Shown: one piece after another, positions 44,560-57,109 of the stretch
How positions within the stretch are numbered: the stretch's first letter is position 1
Layout of the letters: each line of letters begins with the position of its first letter
Assembly: GCF_028640845.1 (NCBI RefSeq)
Contig: NC_080546.1
Span: 54,075,409 to 54,139,408, forward strand
Length of the DNA: 64,000 nucleotides
Origin: Ahaetulla prasina
Taxonomy: Eukaryota > Chordata > Lepidosauria > Squamata > Colubridae
Direction: 5' to 3'
Notes under the pieces: model-generated
Database searches by the model: none
Seen by the model: only the letters and a program-made list of their open reading frames with translations
What the model was told of the DNA's origin: nothing
Translations under genes and position numbers: made by a program

Positions 44560-45845
44560 GTCCGGTCTCCAACCTTCGCGGCGAAGGTTGTAGAAATATG
44601 GTGGCATATCAGTTTCCCTTGCACCTGGATGAAACTGTCTATCTAGACCCGTTCAGTCCGGTTTCCGACCGGTTACAGCACGGAGACGGCTTTGGTCGCG
44701 TTGGTGGATGATCTCTGGAGGGCCAGGATAGGGGTTGTTCCTCTGCCCTGGTCCTATTAGACCTCTCAGCGGCTTTCGATACCATCGACCATGGTATCCT
44801 GCTGCGCCGATTGGAGGATTGGGAGTGGGAGGCACCGTTTATCGGTGGTTCTCCTCCTATCTCTCCGACCGGTCGCAGTCGGTGTTGACAGGGGGCAGAG
44901 GTCGGCCCGGGCGCCTCACTTGTGGGGTGCCGCAGGGGTCGATTCTCGCCTTCTGTTTAACATCTACATGAAGCCGCTGGGTGAGATCATCAGTGGTTTC
45001 GGTGTGAAGTACCAGCTGTATCGGATGACACCCAGCTGTACTTTTCACACCGGACCACCCCAACGGTTATCAAGTGCTGTCCCGGTGTCTGGAGGCCGAC
45101 GGGTCTGGATGGGGAGAAACAGGCTCAAGCTCAATCCCTCCAAGACGGAGTGGCTGTGGATGCGGCATCCCGGTACAGTCAGCTAAATCCGGCTGACCAT
45201 CGGTGGCGAGTCACTGGCCCCGATGGAGAGGGTGCGCAACTTAGCGTCCTCCTGGATGAGCGGCTGTCTCTAGAAGATCATTTGTGGCCGTCTCCAGGAG
45301 AGCGTTCTACCAGGTTCGCCTGGTGCGCCAGTTGCGCCTTTCTGGACCGGGAGGCCCTATGCACGGTCACTCACGCCCTCGTGACGTCTCGCCTGGATTA
45401 CTGCAACGCTCTCTACATGGGGCTCCCTTGAAGGGCATCCGGAGGCTACAGTTAGTCAGAATGCGGCTGCGCGGGTGATAGATGGAGCCCTCGTGGCTCC
45501 CGCATAACACCCATCCTGCGCAGGCTGCACTGGCTACCTGTGGCCTTCGGGTGCGCTTCAAGGTTTTGGTGACCACCTTTAAAGCGCTCCATGGCATAGG
45601 GCCGGGTTATCACGGGACCGCCTACTGCGACCAGATACCTCTCACCGACCCGTGCGCTCTCACAGGAGGGACTCCTCAGGGTGCCGTCAGCTAGGCAGTG
45701 TCGTCTGGCGGCGCCCAGGGAAGGGCCTTCTCTGTGGGGCTCCGCCCTCTGGGCAGGCTCCCCAGGACTCCGTCAACTTCCGGACCTTCGTACCTTCCGT
45801 CGCGAGCTCAAGACACATTTATTCATCTGTGCAGGACTGGCTTAG
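44560..45845 (+). pseudogene. L2 reverse transcriptase and C-terminal region, frameshifted
   Basis: The palm motif [15 protein letters not shown] lies near 44750-44800 (seen across a shift), then [18 protein letters not shown] and CGVPQGSI (44735-44971), [17 protein letters not shown] (44791-45186). The YADD box is broken: at about 45018-45026 one base is missing compared with the copy at 48596-51083, giving tatcggatgac. Downstream pieces (KLNPSKTEWLWM, SRLDYCNALYMGLP, HGIGPGYHG, ELKTHLFICAGL) are spread over three frames. The protein is inactive. Confidence 0.85.
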
Positions 45846-46042
45846 ATTTTAAATTTTATAGGGGTTTTAAATTGATTTTAATATTTATATTTCTATTTTT
45901 AATGATAGGGCATTGGAATAAGTTTTTTAAAGATTATTTTAATTTTGTGTATCGATGTTTTATATGCCTGTGAACCGCCCTGAGTCCTTTGGGAGATAGG
46001 GCGGTATATAAATTTAAATAATAAATAAATAAATAAATAAAT

Positions 46043-47617
46043 ATTGTTTCATTTTGTTTGTTAACTGCTCTTTAAAGAGCTATTAAACCGTAGCTGTTAA
46101 AGAATACCAACTGTTCATTACAGAGAGACATCTCTGGAATTCTTCCTAGCTGAAGGTAAGTATTATGTTGCCAAGTCTAAACATTCTTACTAAAGTCATT
46201 TTAAGTTATATAGTATTTTCCTTTATCATATTCTGGTTTTTCAACATGGTTGAATGACCATAATTTTTTCCTACCTTTTTCTGAATTTTGATCCATATGA
46301 AGAATGTTTTTGTTCCCATCAGAGACATTCATCCCCCTGAACATTGGATGTTTTATTTTGCTTCCACTGGCTTAAGAGCATTCCTTTTGCTATGGCTAGC
46401 ATTCAAACAAAGACAGTAGGCTTCATTATTTGTTAAGAAATTAAATTTAATCTAGAATATGATTGTTAGAATTTATGACTCGGAGGCCACTGAATATAAT
46501 TTAAAGCTCCTTTTCTCTTTTTCTCTATTTTGTCAAGTTTCACAGAAAATTGTCTCAGCATTTTAATTCTTCTATATTCTGTTGCAGATTTTTCCTTTTC
46601 CATATTAAATCCTCAATGAGTATGGCACAGCTCATGGCAATTATACATTTCAGCTATCTGAATGATGTTGCTTTTGCATGTATGAAGATGAATACAACCA
46701 AACCTTAAAGCTACCACAGATGGAATTACAGCGTTTAATCTAACTCCTAGTTTACTAAATCAAACTATAGTCTTTGGAGGGCCAGTATATCAAAAATCTT
46801 TTTTAAATGGACAATAATTTGGTTTAATGTTGTATCTTATTTCTACTTGGATGTATTCTTACAGAAAATGAGTTTTGCTAATCTAAAATATTTGTTAGCC
46901 ATGAATGGTATTTAATGACCTTTATAAGAATGTTGTTATATATATATATATATAATTTTTCAGATAATGTCTTTATTATGAACATTGTTTACTATCAACT
47001 GGTAGAAATGTAATTTATTATGAAGACAGTAGGTCCATGAATCAGCTCATAAGCAATAGTTTTTGAATTACTTCAGAACTAACCTTCCCAATCTATCTGA
47101 AGGATTTCCCTTAGAACTCTCTGTCTTTCCCCTGAGCTTTGTATAGGAACTTCATTAGTAATAAATAACAAACAGATATCACATATAAATCTTCTAAATT
47201 CCTCAAGCTGAAAGGAGATCTTACAGTTAATGCAGTCTGAATAATCTCAGTTTGGCACCTCTCTTTTGGATCAGAAACTATTATGAACTATGAGTCATGT
47301 CTGGAAATTGTACAGCTGTGATTGCTGTTGCAAATTAGAAATGTAGCCAGAAAATATTATGAGGTCAAAGTTATTTCTCTTACCATTGCTTTCAAATAAT
47401 TTTCCTTGTCTGGCTTTTGTTACTAATTATCTGTAGCAGATTAAATCAATGACATCCCCTAGTAAGATCACTTGGCATCCAAATATTCAGCTGCTTTTTA
47501 TAAAAAGAAATCCAAATTATTTATCTTGAATACCTTTTTTTGGGGCAGTTTTTGGTTAGCTAATATTTTCTGTATTTAATCCAGCAAGATTGCATTAATC
47601 TAAGGAAATAAAGAGAA
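46043..47617. other. AT-rich DNA without recognised features
   Basis: No gene or transposon. A TA run lies at 46937-46954. The stretch at about 46600-46700 has balanced composition but nothing diagnostic. Confidence 0.4.
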
Positions 47618-48206
47618 ATTTAATTTAGCCACAGCTGCCAAAAAGGCCAGTGCTGTCCTAGGCTGCATCAACAGAGGGATAGTATCAAGATCATGTGAAG
47701 AGTTAGTACTGCTTTATACTGTGTCATACTTGGGATACTGCATCCAGTTTTGGTCAACATGATTCAAAAAAGATGTTGCGACTCGAGAAAGAGTGCAGAG
47801 AAGAGCAACAAAGATGATTATGAGACTGGAGGCTAGACCATACAATGAATGGTTATGAGAACTGGGAATGTCTAGTCTAATGAAGAAAAGGACTAGGGAT
47901 AACAGTCTTCTAATATTTGAGGGGCTATCACAGAGATGAGGGGATCTGAAGCACCTGAGGGCAAGACAAGAAGTAAAGGATGGAAGCTTAAGAAAGAGAG
48001 ATCCAACTTAGAATTAAGGAGAGATTTCCTGTCAGTGAGAACAATTAATCTGTGGAATGGTTTGCCTACAGAAGTTGTGAATGCTTCATAACTAGAGATC
48101 TTTTTTTAAAAAAAAGATTAGACAGCCATTTGTCTGAAATATAGGGTTGGACTAGAAAACTTCCTAGGTTCCTTACTACTCTGTTTATTCTGTATTCTAT
48201 ATTCTG
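47618..48206 (+). mobile_element. CR1-type LINE 3' fragment
   Basis: The translated pieces AAKKASAVLGCINRGIVSRS, LLYTVSYLGYCIQFWS, RVQRRATKMIMRLEARPYNE, LGMSSL and LLIFEGL are the post-RT region of reptile CR1 ORF2, followed by NLWNGLPTEVVNAS in shifted frames. It ends in a degraded attctgtattctatattctg tail, the same motif family as the perfect (TTCTA)n tails. Several shifts show it is older than the copy at 14017. Confidence 0.85.
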
Positions 48207-48595
48207 TAAATAGTTAATTTGAAATGGTAGAGTTCCAAACAGTAAATTAGTGCAGTTATTTAGCTACTACATTCTATGTTGCATTTTATATTTAAAAAGT
48301 GAAAAAGATCCAAAGTCTACTTGCTAAAGTTTTATTATTCCAGTGAATGTTAATGATCAAGAGATCCTGTGCCTGCAGCATCTTATATGAGATTATGTAT
48401 TGGTTAACATAGGCAAAAAATAGACATATATTAGAAAAGTGTATACTGTAGTAGGAGAGTTGGAAAGACTTTCCCACTATGACTTAAAAAGGCATTTCAC
48501 ACCAGCAGTATGCTGAAAGGATCATATAATATATAACTTTTGTCATATTAAATTGTATCTTTATAGTGGTCTACTTATTCATCCTTCTACCAGGT

Positions 48596-50848
48596 TTAAT
48601 GATCTGGTATTAGGAGATTTAGTGACAGAACCTGTGTCATGGTCAGATCATTTTCTCTTTTGCCTGGACTTTCAGACCGCCGCTCACCACCACAGGGAGA
48701 CGGAACCAATGTGTTGGTTCCGTCCCAGGCGCCTGATGGACCCTGAGAGGTTCCTGACAGAGCTTGGGCCGTTCCCTGAGGATCTTGCCCACGGCACGGC
48801 TGAAGAACTATTTACGGCCTGGGAACAGGCCACGGCTGGGGCTTTGGACCGTGTCGTGCCTTTGCAGCCTCAGACCCAGTGCAATTGGCCCCTTGGTTCT
48901 CTGAGGAGCTGAGAGAGATGAAACGCCGGAGAAGATGCCTAGAGAGTACCTGGAGGTCCAGCCGTTCCGAGGCTGATCGGACACTAGTTAGGTCTTTTTT
49001 GAAGACCTACCTAGTGGCATTGAGGGAGGCGTAACGTTCTTATGTTTCCACCCTCATTGCGTCGGCAGATAACCGCCCGGCCGCCCTGTTTCGGGTGACC
49101 CGCTCTCTCCTTCATCAGGAGGGGCGGGATGACCCCTTGCAGGGACATGCCGAGGAGTTTAGTGGTTATCTATACGATAAAATCGTTCAGCTTCGGGATA
49201 GTTTGGACCAAAATTGCGATGATCCAAGTGAGATGACGGAGATGCGTCTTGTTGAGGTTGTTTGGGATGAGTTTGATTCTGTGGCTCTCAAGGACGTGGA
49301 CAGGCTACTGGGGAGGTTACATGCCACTACATGTTTACTGGACCCGTGTCCCTCCTGGCTGGTGCTGGCCACTCAGGAGGTGACACGAGGCTGGCTCCGG
49401 AGAATTATAAATGCTTCATTGTTGGAAGGGGTTTTCCCCGCCGCCTTGAAAGAGGCAGTGGTGAGACTCCTCCTCAAGAAGCCTCCCCTGGACCCAGCTA
49501 TTTTGGGAAATTATTGTCCAGTCTCCAACCTTCGCTTTGTGGCGAAGGTTGTAGAGAGTGTGGTGGCATGGCAGCTTCCCCGGTACCTGGATGAAGTTGT
49601 CTATCTAGACCTGTTCCAGTCTGGCTTCCGGTCCGGATATAGTACGGAGACAGCTTTGGTCGCGTTGGTGGATGACCTCTGGAGGGCCAGGGATAGGGGT
49701 TGTTCCTCTGCCCTGGTCCTGTTAGATCTCTCAGCGGCTTTTGATACCATCGACCATGGTATCCTGCTGCACCGGTTGGAGAGCTTGGGAGTGAGAGGCA
49801 CCGTTTATCAGTGGTTCTCCTCCTATCTCTCTGACCGGTCGCAGACGATGTTGACAGGAGGGCAGTGATCGACTGCGAGGCGCCTTACGTGTGGGGTGCC
49901 TCAGGGGTCGATTCTCTCGCCTCTCCTGTTCAACATCTATATGAAGCCATTGGGTGAGGTCATCAGTGGCTTCGGGGTGACTTACCAGCTGTACGCTGAC
50001 GATACGCAACTGTACTTTTCCACCCCGGGCCACCCCAACGAAGCTGTCGAAGTGCTGTCCCGGTGCCTGGAAGCCGTACAAGCCGTACTGGATGGGGAGA
50101 AACAGACTCAAGCTCAATCCCAGCTCAATCCCAGTGGCTGTGGATGCCGGCACCACAGTACAGTCAGCTGCAACCGCAGCTGACTGTTGGGGGCGAGTCA
50201 TTGGCCCCAACAGAAAGGGTGCGCAACTTGGGTGTTCTCCTGGATGGACGGCTGTTGTTTGAAGATCATTTGGCGGCCGTCTCCAGGAGAGCTTTTTACC
50301 AGGTGCGCTTGGTTCGCCAGTTGCGCCCCTTCCTTGACCGGGATGCCTTATGCACGGTCACTCACATTCTTGTCACTTCTCGTTTGGATTATTGCAATGC
50401 TCTCTACGTGGGGCTACCCTTGAAGTGCACTCGGAGGCTTCAGTTAGTTCAGAATGCAGCTGCGCGGGTGATTGAGGGAGCCACACGTTGCTTCCGTGTA
50501 ACACCGCTCCTGCGCAGTCTGCACTGGCTACCTGTGGTCTTTCGGGTGCGCTTCAAGGTTTTGGTTACCACCTTTAAAGCGCTCCATGGCTTAGGGCTCG
50601 GGTACTTACGGGACCGCCTGCTGTTACCTTATGCCTCCCACCGACCCGTACGCTCACACAGAGAGGGTCTTCTCAGGGTGCCGTCCGCCAAGCAATGTCG
50701 GCTGGCGGCCCCCAGGGGAAAGGCCTTCTCTGTAGGAGCACCTACCCTCTGGAACGAACTTCCCCCTGGTTTGCGTCAACTACCTGACCTTCGGACCTTT
50801 TGCCGTGAATTGAAAACGCACTTATTTATTCAAGTGGGACTGGCCTAA
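48596..50848 (+). pseudogene. L2 ORF2 remnant: endonuclease end, RT with intact YADD, C-terminus
   Basis: First piece: VSWSDHFLFCLDF, the end of the APE domain (48553-48912 frame). Second, 257 codons (49095-49868): LLKKPPLDPAILGNYCPVSN, LFQSGFRSGYSTETALVALV and [20 protein letters not shown]. Third, from 49890: [20 protein letters not shown] and [13 protein letters not shown] with intact catalytic aspartates. Fourth, 261 codons (50063-50848): the thumb and C-terminal region ending FCRELKTHLF. Breaks lie at about 48910-49095, 49866-49895 and 50100-50160; the last coincides with a short duplication of agctcaatccc. It cannot make a complete protein. Confidence 0.9.
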
Positions 50849-51083
50849 ATTTTTTAAACTTTTTGCATTTTAAATAATTTTAATTGGGGTATTTTTATGA
50901 ATTTTATGGGTTAAATTTGATGGTTTTATATTTTCGGCCATTTATAGAATATGTTATTTTAAGTCTCTGTTTTAATTTGTATATTGTATTGTTTTTATAA
51001 TCTGGCTGTACACCGCCCTGAGTCCTTCGGGAGAAGGGCGGTATAAAAATCTAAATAATAAATAAATAAATAAATAAATAATA
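48596..51083 (+). mobile_element. 5'-truncated L2-type LINE, forward strand
   Basis: The element starts inside the endonuclease domain, equivalent to about 43670 in the copy at 41598, and runs through RT and C-terminus to the shared 3' terminus and AAAT tail (51048-51083). It keeps longer open frames than the full-length copy. The two copies are about 75-85 percent alike by eye in the coding part. Confidence 0.9.
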
Positions 51084-51402
51084 CCAACATTAGTATCTAA
51101 GCTATGGAAGAAGAAGCTATGGCTTTCCAGTTGTGAAAGATACCATTGATGAAGGATGTTAGCAGCTATAATTAAAAAATCTAGTTGGCTTCAAATTCCC
51201 CATCCTTGATTTAAATTACTGAAGTCAACTGATCTGCCTGGAAATTCCTCAAACAGGTGAAAGCTCAATGTCATTCCCAAGGAACAAAATACAAGTTTAT
51301 CAAATCAATTCAGGAAAATAAATAATATAGGCAAAATACATTTATCTGAAAAGCAGATTTTCCCCCTTTGTAAATCTTTCAAAATTGACCTTTTGAGAGA
51401 AG

Positions 51403-51627
51403 AGTCAGTTTAGTGTAGTTGTATGATACTGGACTAGAAACTGGGAGATTATTAGTTGTCTCTTACCATGGAAGTCAGCTGGGTGACCATGGCCAAGTCA
51501 TTCCTTCTCACCCAAACCTACCTCTCAAAGTCATTGTCAAGAAAACAGGAGTTTAAAGCATTATATATAAGATGTTAAGTTGCATAAAACAAAGTTGAGA
51601 TATAAATTTAGTACATAAATAAAAATC
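51403..51627 (+). mobile_element. tRNA-derived SINE, forward strand
   Basis: A head with A-box-like sequence (gtcagtttagtgtagttgta) is followed by a diverged B-box region (attagttgtctcttaccatg) and the conserved body cagctgggtgaccatggcca and cattccttctcaccc shared with the SINE at 12684-12889. It ends in an A-rich stretch. Confidence 0.72.
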
Positions 51628-51711
51628 AAATTGATGTAATTGTTTCAAGTAGTCTATTTTAGATACAGCTAAAAGCTTTATATGTGTGCTTTATATGTCT
51701 GCTAAAGCAGG

Positions 51712-51836
51712 ACCGAGTAGGATGGCTCAGCAATTAAAGACTGAGTTCAAAACCCAAGTGTTGTACAATGGGGTGAATTCCCATTACTTGCTCTAACTCA
51801 TGCCTGCTTAACAGTTCAAAAATATGCAAACATGTA
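51712..51836 (+). mobile_element. tRNA-derived SINE of a second type, truncated
   Basis: The head aggatggctcagcaattaaa and the following tgtacaatggggtgaattcc, cattacttgctctaactcat and agttcaaaaatatgcaaa match a different squamate SINE family that I recall (ggggtgagctcccgttactt type). The 3' half is missing. It is too diverged and lacks pairing arms to be a functional tRNA. Confidence 0.65.
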
Positions 51837-51839
51837 TAT

Positions 51840-53485
51840 GGATAATGGTGTATTATGCAATTGCTTTTTATGTTTCAGTTATTTTTACATTGAATTATAC
51901 TTTAGAATATATTTGTTTTCTTATTTCAAAATTAAAATAAAGAAGAAAATGCACAGTCCCATTTTTTGCAAAGATTTTAAAGCAAAACTTAATAAGAAAG
52001 TCTGTGTTGATTAAAATTGAGCATATTTTATATCTAAATGCTAAGTTCTTTTTCGTATGATACAATAGAGAACTGTGTATGGTTTTAGAAAGTTAGTAAT
52101 GCTAAGCCAAGAATTTCAAGGAAAGTTTGTCTAATTACATACAGTGTTCATATCAACATCTGTACGTTTGTTTAGCTGAGACATATTGTTCTTTTGAAAG
52201 ATTATGGGATTCTGGCAAGAAGATCCATGGGAATCCACCATTTCCACCATGCCCAAGGAAATAGGGTATAGTACCTAAGCTGATACTTTATGAGAATATG
52301 ATCTGTGTGAATAGTGCCATCTGGTGTCAGAATAAAACTAATACACAAGGTGAGGTATTAGTGTAATAATCATTTCATGCTTTTAGATTTGTACTACTTC
52401 ACTAAGAACCTTTATGGTAAGGAGTATCACTGAGATGTACAGTGGGGTAAATGAAAAAAAGAGAAAACTTTCACAGTAATTTGTTTCTTAGCTTCTTAGT
52501 CGAAAGAGTTAACCGAGTATCTAATTTATAGTTACATGATAGATTATTTCTCTCTTTCTTTTATATCTCTGTTAGAAGCAGCAGGCTTGCTTACAAACGT
52601 GAAACGCCTCAGAGTGTACATAGCACCTGCATAAACACCTTAACAATTTAAGAAAAATATATGCATTAATAAAACTTTGAAATAAATGTAATATTGATTA
52701 AGCTATATGACCAGTTAAACCTCACAAAAACCCTTTTCTCTGCATACCAATTTCATGAGTTTTCAACATTATTTTACATATTTCATCTCTAAGTGCTAAA
52801 TTTTATTACTATGCTTTTTTTCTGTGGAAAGGAAGAAAAGGCTTAGTGATTTATTTTACAGCTTCTAATGAATTACCAAGCAGGAGTGTAAATAATGCAT
52901 GCTGAAAAGTTAGTAATTGGAAATGACAGTAATCACATTCCTTCATGTTCTGACTCATTTCATTTGCTTAAAAAATAATTCAGAACAAAATAGTTTTAGA
53001 GGGAAAGGACTGGAGAAAATTTATGCTTCTGTTTGGGACTTATCCTTATTTTTTTCTCATTAGTGCATCATTTAGACATTTAAATAGGGTTCACACATAC
53101 TTTAATCATGGTTTATTGTATGGCTTGGTTCATATATAATATTAAATTAAGCTCAAAGTACATTGTAACTGGTATAACATATAAAATCCATTTAATTTTT
53201 AATGGAGCTGTAAAGTTTTTTTGTGGATTATCAGAGGCAGAGTTTATATACAGATTGATTGTGTGCCATTAGATGTTAATTCTTAATGAATGCACAGATA
53301 AATTTGCTCCATGATGAGAAACCTCTAATCTGATCTTTTAGGTCTTCCAATGGCACACCCATCAACACTGCCACTGATTGTCCACCTTGCTGCAGGTCAA
53401 CCTATTCTTTTCTTTCCTCCCACCTTTTTCAGCATTAGAACATTCTCTACATTTCTAAGTCTTTATGTAATGTGTCTGAAATAGA
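51840..53485. other. AT-rich DNA without recognised features
   Basis: No gene or transposon seen. Confidence 0.4.
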
Positions 53486-53705
53486 ACAGTAATCCTCAAT
53501 TTACAACAATTCATTTAGTGACCATTCAAAGTTACAATGGCACTGAAAAAAATGTTTTTCACATTATGTCTGTTGCAGCATCATATGATCAAAATTCAGA
53601 TGCTTGGCAACTGACTCATACTTACGATGGTTGCAGTGTCCCAGGGTCATGTGATCCCCTTTTGCAACCTTTATAAGCAAAGTCAATGGGGAAGCCAGAT
53701 TCATC

Positions 53706-54064
53706 CTCAGGGTGCCGTCAGCCAAACAGTGTCGAGGGCCTTCTCTGTGGGGGCTCCTACCCTGTGGAATGAACTTCCCCTCGGGCTTCGACTACTACCT
53801 GACCTTAGGACCTTTCGCCGTGAACTTAAAATCTATTTATTTCATATGGCTGGACTGGCCTGATTTTAATTTTAAATTTTAATTGAATTGTTGATGGGTT
53901 TTAAATTTTGTAATTTTATGGGGTGTAATGTCATTTTAAATTTTCTGGCATATTTGAATCAGTTTTTTAAGGGTTGTTTTAATTATTGAGTATGTTTGTT
54001 TGTATTTTATTTGCCTGTTCACCGCCCTGAGTCCTTCGGGAGAAGGGCGGTATACAAATTAAAA

Positions 54065-54143
<79 letters not shown>

Positions 54144-54144
54144 T
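53706..54144 (+). mobile_element. L2-type LINE 3' fragment nested in the MITE
   Basis: The frame reads QGAVSQTVSRAFSVGAPTLW, NELPLGLRLLPDLRTFRREL and ends with LA and a stop, then a 3'UTR, the ccgccctgagtccttcggga terminus and a (TTA)n tail. A stretch including cagtgtc-ggcggcgcccag in other copies has been deleted here. It is 5' truncated to about 440 bases. Confidence 0.9.
54066..54144. repeat. (ATT)n microsatellite at an L2 tail
   Basis: About 26 uninterrupted ATT units immediately after the L2 3' terminus; other L2 copies here have AAAT tails. Confidence 0.96.
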
Positions 54145-54299
54145 AATAACCGTGTTATTAATTTAACAACTGCAGTGATTCACTCAACAACTGTGGCAAG
54201 AAAGTTGTAAAATGGGGCAAAATTCGCTTAACATTTGTCTCACTTAGCAACAGAAATGTTGGTTTTTGTCATTTGTGTCGTCAGTCGAGGACTACTTGT

Positions 54300-57100
54300 A
54301 TAATTTGAACTTGCATCATTTGTGCTTGTAGTAAGAATTCCATGTTGATTTATTAATGACCATTTGTTTGTATTCTGTACTATTTATGGTATTCTATGGA
54401 GTTTTCTCCAACACTAAAGTTTAAAACATCAATAGTTTTCAAATTCTGCTTGTCAAAGTCCACCTTTTGCTGTGTATATAAAAGTGTATCTTTGATAAAC
54501 GTTCCTCTTCTATACCACTATAAAAATATAAGAAAGTCTTGTCCTTTCACCCAATGAGTCCTTCCACAGTATTGGTAAAAGAATCTAGCTATGCTACATT
54601 AATCTAGCTAATTAATGTAATTACATGAAAGTAATTTAGATACTTTAAAAAAATGTAAGCAGCCTTGTCCACTAAGCAGAACTGGAAAAATGGCCACTAG
54701 CAAAGAAATCCATTTTACTTTGCACACATTCCTGGAAAAAAAAAAGCCTTCCAAATTTCTATTTACTATGGACGTTTTCCTTGCAGAATTAAAAGTATCT
54801 ATTTAAATTATACTAAATCTATAATATTCTGTAAAAGTTATATACAGTATATTTATCCTGATAAAATCGGAGTGAATAAATTATCTTCTCCATTGTGTAG
54901 CATAAACCTAAATGTTTTCTGATTGGAAATCGTTTTTTTTAAATAAGTAAATTATTTGTTTTTATTATACATGTAGATTGATTATTATTATGCATGGGGA
55001 CAAGATTGTTCTTTTTAGGTTACCATAGAAGCATTTTTTTAAGAACGGGCATCAGAATTTCATTTTAAGGTGAGGCATTATAAGGCTATCCAGCTCTATA
55101 GTTAATCTGCGCAGTATGCAGTAAAAGCAAAATGGAATTATTATGAAAATCAACTAAAGAATCCCAACACTTGAAGAAAACTTGTATAATAAGATGGCTT
55201 GCTAAGATGTATGGCTTCTACTTATGTTTGCTAGTTTTCTAAGTATAAGTATATGGTACAAACTCCTTCTTAAATAAAGTCAGTGTAACAGAATTCAAAT
55301 TAAACATCCACAGTTTTACCATTATTTAAGGCCACTTATATATGAATATGAAAACATTAACTGGCTTTTATAAAATCTAGAAGGCTGATATTCCACTCTA
55401 GCAGTGAACATATTTTCTATTTTAGAAGGAACAAAAAATACCATTGATTGGTACATATTACTGACTCTTGTATTAAATAAGATAGCACCACTCTTTTTTT
55501 AATTATTAAAGGTCTTTTAAGTTAAACTGAAAAGGGTATTCAGTGTAGAGAGCTACAAGACGGAAAGGTACAAAATCAAAGACTTGCCTGCAGGCATTAA
55601 GGGCCCTTGTTACTGCAGTTCTTTTTTTCTCTCATACAATTAGAATACTTGTCTGAGCTTGATAAGATTTCAGTGCATTTGGCATTTCTTTCTATTTTAT
55701 ATTTATATCCCATGACAGGACTTCTCTATTCAAGTGGAATGCACAAATTTAATTTGTTCACATCCTTAGAGAAAGGAGTTACTTGGTGTCCCCTGTGATA
55801 TAGTGTTATACATTAGAATTTTTCACCTTGTATGAGGTCATAATTGTTACAATAAGAAAGGACGTTTCTTGGATTGTTAGGTGGGGAAAGCAGTCAGTTC
55901 CAGGTGTGCTCTGCGGTTGATTTTTCAACTGAAGATGGGAGGGAAGTGCATACCCTAAAGGAACAGGTGAAATTATTTTATTAAAATTCAAATACGGAGT
56001 TTATTACCTTCTGTGAAATGCCATTCTGGAATGTAATAAAGTAGACTTACTTTTAAGCCACATACAGTTCTTACCTTCTGAAAGATATTCAATATTGTCA
56101 TAAAAATGCTGCAGTTTGTCTTACAGGACATTAAAAAAGAATTGTGTAGCAGTTTAAGATTCCCAAGATGGACTACTATTATCAATTTGTCCATGGCATA
56201 TTTAACAGACCACAGCACATTTATAACCTCAGAGGATGAAAGTGTTGTAGGATACCTGTTCTGTTCCAAAGTATAAATCGTTCTCTCTTATAGCCATTTT
56301 TAGTATTTCATTGTTTGATTTTAAGAAGATAAAAATTCTTCAAAAAATTCTCTTTTCTCAAGATCTCCTAGACTTTTTGTCCACCTGCTGTATTTACCAT
56401 TGATACAAAATGATGCTGTTAGATAAAAACAGATTCTCAACTGAAATTATCCAACTGGACCAATTAGACAGCAATACATATTATTGTATCATAATGTAAG
56501 CCTTGGGACTTGGGACCCCTCTTGCTCATTTGGCTGACTGCAGATGACTTTATATTGACTTTATATTGTAGAAGCCATAGGGGGAAAAGAACCAGTTCAA
56601 GCTCTGAATGATGCCAATTTATACCAGAAAAGTTGAAAGCTTCAGAGGAGAATCAACTAATTCCCTGCATCATAAGTACAGATGGAAAGGAATAAGGCGA
56701 TTTAAAATAATTTTTATGCACCATATAGGAACACAACTCTCATCTAAGAAACTGGATTTTTCAGGAGTAAAAGTTATTTGAGGGCTGGAAAGCTAACAAC
56801 ATTCTGGGAACTTCTATTTGTAATTTTTCTCCTTATATCTTTCTAACACTGGAAGCAATATCTGAATCAACATGTGCTCATCTCACTTTAATTGATAAAG
56901 TAGGTCTTACTGTTTATTTATTAAATTTTTATTCTACTTCAATGGCCATTTTCAGTCATGTAAAACTACAATTTTAAATGTATTGCACAACTGTAAACAT
57001 ATAATAAGGAACATTTGACAGTAAACCAAATGCCATCATCCAAGAAAGTAAACGTATAGTCTTTTAAGTATAGATGGGTCATCATTTTTTGTGTCACAAA
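54300..57100. other. AT-rich DNA without recognised features
   Basis: Short open frames only (for example 55988-56269 reverse, 93 codons, no domain recognised). No transposon ends seen. Confidence 0.4.
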
Positions 57101-57109
57101 TTTTTTTGT

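Larger units (their letters stand above)
41598..46042 (+). mobile_element. Near-full-length L2-type LINE, forward strand
   Basis: This 4.4-kb unit starts with a sharp switch from AT-rich to CpG-rich sequence at about 41600 and ends with the L2 3' terminus (ccgccctgagtcctttggga) and an AAAT tail at 46014-46042. In order it has a GC-rich 5' region, an APE-type endonuclease, an RT, a conserved C-terminal region and a short 3'UTR. Frameshifts and short deletions break the coding part into many pieces. Flanking target duplications were not found. L2 as the clade follows from protein wording and tail; a related Jockey-superfamily clade is the alternative. Confidence 0.88.
53486..54299. mobile_element. 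MITE with inverted ends, split by an L2 insertion
   Basis: The left end acagtaatcctcaatttaca and the right end gtcgaggactacttgt are imperfect inverses of a common terminus (acaggtagtcctcgacttac type as I recall it from squamates). The interior includes cagtgtcccagggtcatgtg and, after the insertion, caactgcagtgattcactca and ttgtctcacttagcaacaga. An L2 3' fragment occupies 53706-54144 and splits it. No transposase is present. Confidence 0.82.

Noticed and set aside
51712..51836. Possible tRNA gene
   Set aside because: Only the SINE-like head is present and the acceptor and anticodon arms do not pair; downstream sequence is that of a SINE body.
55806..56269. Reverse-strand frames near 55.8-56.3 kb as coding
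   Set aside because: No domain or family wording found; lengths are within chance for this composition.
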